Shown piece after piece: positions 63,787 to 64,000 of a stretch of 64,000 bases of DNA (the stretch's first letter is position 1; every line of letters begins with the position of its first letter). The position numbers were made by a program, and so were the translations under genes. The stretch is taken from positions 5,022,001 through 5,086,000 of the forward strand of contig NZ_CP010310.2 of the NCBI RefSeq assembly GCF_000815105.2, in the 5' to 3' direction. The notes beneath the pieces were generated by a model. That model ran no database searches. It was not told the DNA's origin and worked only from the letters and a program-made list of their open reading frames with translations. This DNA is from Pandoraea pulmonicola. GTDB taxonomy: Bacteria; Pseudomonadota; Gammaproteobacteria; Burkholderiales; Burkholderiaceae.

Positions 63787-64000
63787 ATGACGGACTCGCA
63801 ACAAACCTCTTTTTCCGCACTGGATACGGATCTGTTTTCGCCGTACCGGCTCGGCCCGCTCGAACTGAGCAATCGCATCGTGATGGCGCCGCTCACGCGC
63901 AGCCGCGCCGGCGTCGGTGACGTGCCCGGCCCGATGGTCGCCGAGTACTACGCACAGCGCGCATCGGCCGGTCTCATCATCAGCGAAGCCACCAACATTT
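63787..64000 (+). CDS. Old Yellow Enzyme family alkene reductase (partial)
   Basis: The first 71 residues of an FMN-dependent Old Yellow Enzyme, cut by the window end. [28 protein letters not shown] and [23 protein letters not shown] are the N-terminal signature of NemA/xenobiotic reductase-type proteins, which reduce activated C=C bonds and nitro compounds using NADPH. The start at 63787 follows CAATTTCACAGGACC, a fair ribosome-binding region. It lies 176 bases after the MFS transporter gene. Confidence 0.88.
   Translation, partial: MTDSQQTSFSALDTDLFSPYRLGPLELSNRIVMAPLTRSRAGVGDVPGPMVAEYYAQRASAGLIISEATNI

Overview
The window is GC-rich (well above 60% by eye), densely coded chromosomal DNA of a betaproteobacterium of the Burkholderiaceae. 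The gene order recA-recX-DUF2889-sucC-sucD-terC-pilA-pglL-thiD-like-rubredoxin-yqgE-ruvX-pyrB-pyrC'-plsC, a DUF2894 gene, a Kdo-hydroxylase gene beside waaC/waaA and a TctDE-like pair beside an MHS transporter all fit Burkholderia, Ralstonia and Pandoraea. Pandoraea is my best guess, an inference made without a database search. Gene starts were chosen from ribosome-binding sites and stop/start overlaps. Most long ORFs opposite real genes are GC-rich shadows and are left out.

Layout. 1-10.4 kb: DUF2894 gene, an MFS exporter divergent from an HxlR regulator, a promoter-plus-terminator unit that looks like a small RNA or leader just before trmB, uppP, a DUF1439 lipoprotein, a YkgJ-type cysteine-cluster protein, an SDR divergent from a TetR regulator, and a pcm-rhodanese-tolC run. 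10.4-22.5 kb: surface-polysaccharide region. One strand carries pgm/manB-waaC-kdoO-waaA (inner core LPS). The other carries a flippase, three GT4 glycosyltransferases and two tandem MraY/WecA-like initiating transferases; the third GT4 and first MraY-like gene are visibly less GC-rich. 22.6-30 kb: apaH, then on the minus strand rubredoxin, an unknown 463-residue protein, yqgE, ruvX, pyrB, an inactive dihydroorotase paralogue (with a 36-bp in-frame duplication) and plsC. 30-39.5 kb: a ThiD-like protein with eroded kinase motifs, a PglL-type oligosaccharyltransferase behind a type IV pilin gene, terC, sucCD, DUF2889, recX and recA with a LexA box. 39.6-44 kb: a TctDE-like two-component system and an MHS transporter with an OmpR-type direct repeat in its upstream region.

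44.1-45.7 kb is a small mobile-element scar at a tRNA-Met gene: a tyrosine-recombinase tail, an unknown small gene, and a decayed HigBA-like toxin-antitoxin pair. 45.7-64 kb: zinc-ribbon protein, a second TerC protein divergent from an NhaR-like LysR gene that overlaps an AI-2E transporter gene, a TPR/glycosyltransferase-like protein, an ABC importer made of a fused double permease and an ATPase with an AAA-associated C-terminal domain, an outer-membrane barrel protein, a 47-residue membrane peptide, the threonine-degradation pair kbl-tdh divergent from an XRE-cupin regulator with a clear AT-rich palindromic operator, a chemoreceptor, a TetR/MFS divergent pair, and the start of an Old Yellow Enzyme gene.

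I found no CRISPR array, rRNA, intact insertion sequence, prophage or obvious new defence system. The most unusual items are two candidate structured RNAs, two probable pseudo-enzymes (ThiD-like and PyrC'), an SDR lacking its catalytic tyrosine, and the tRNA-Met scar.
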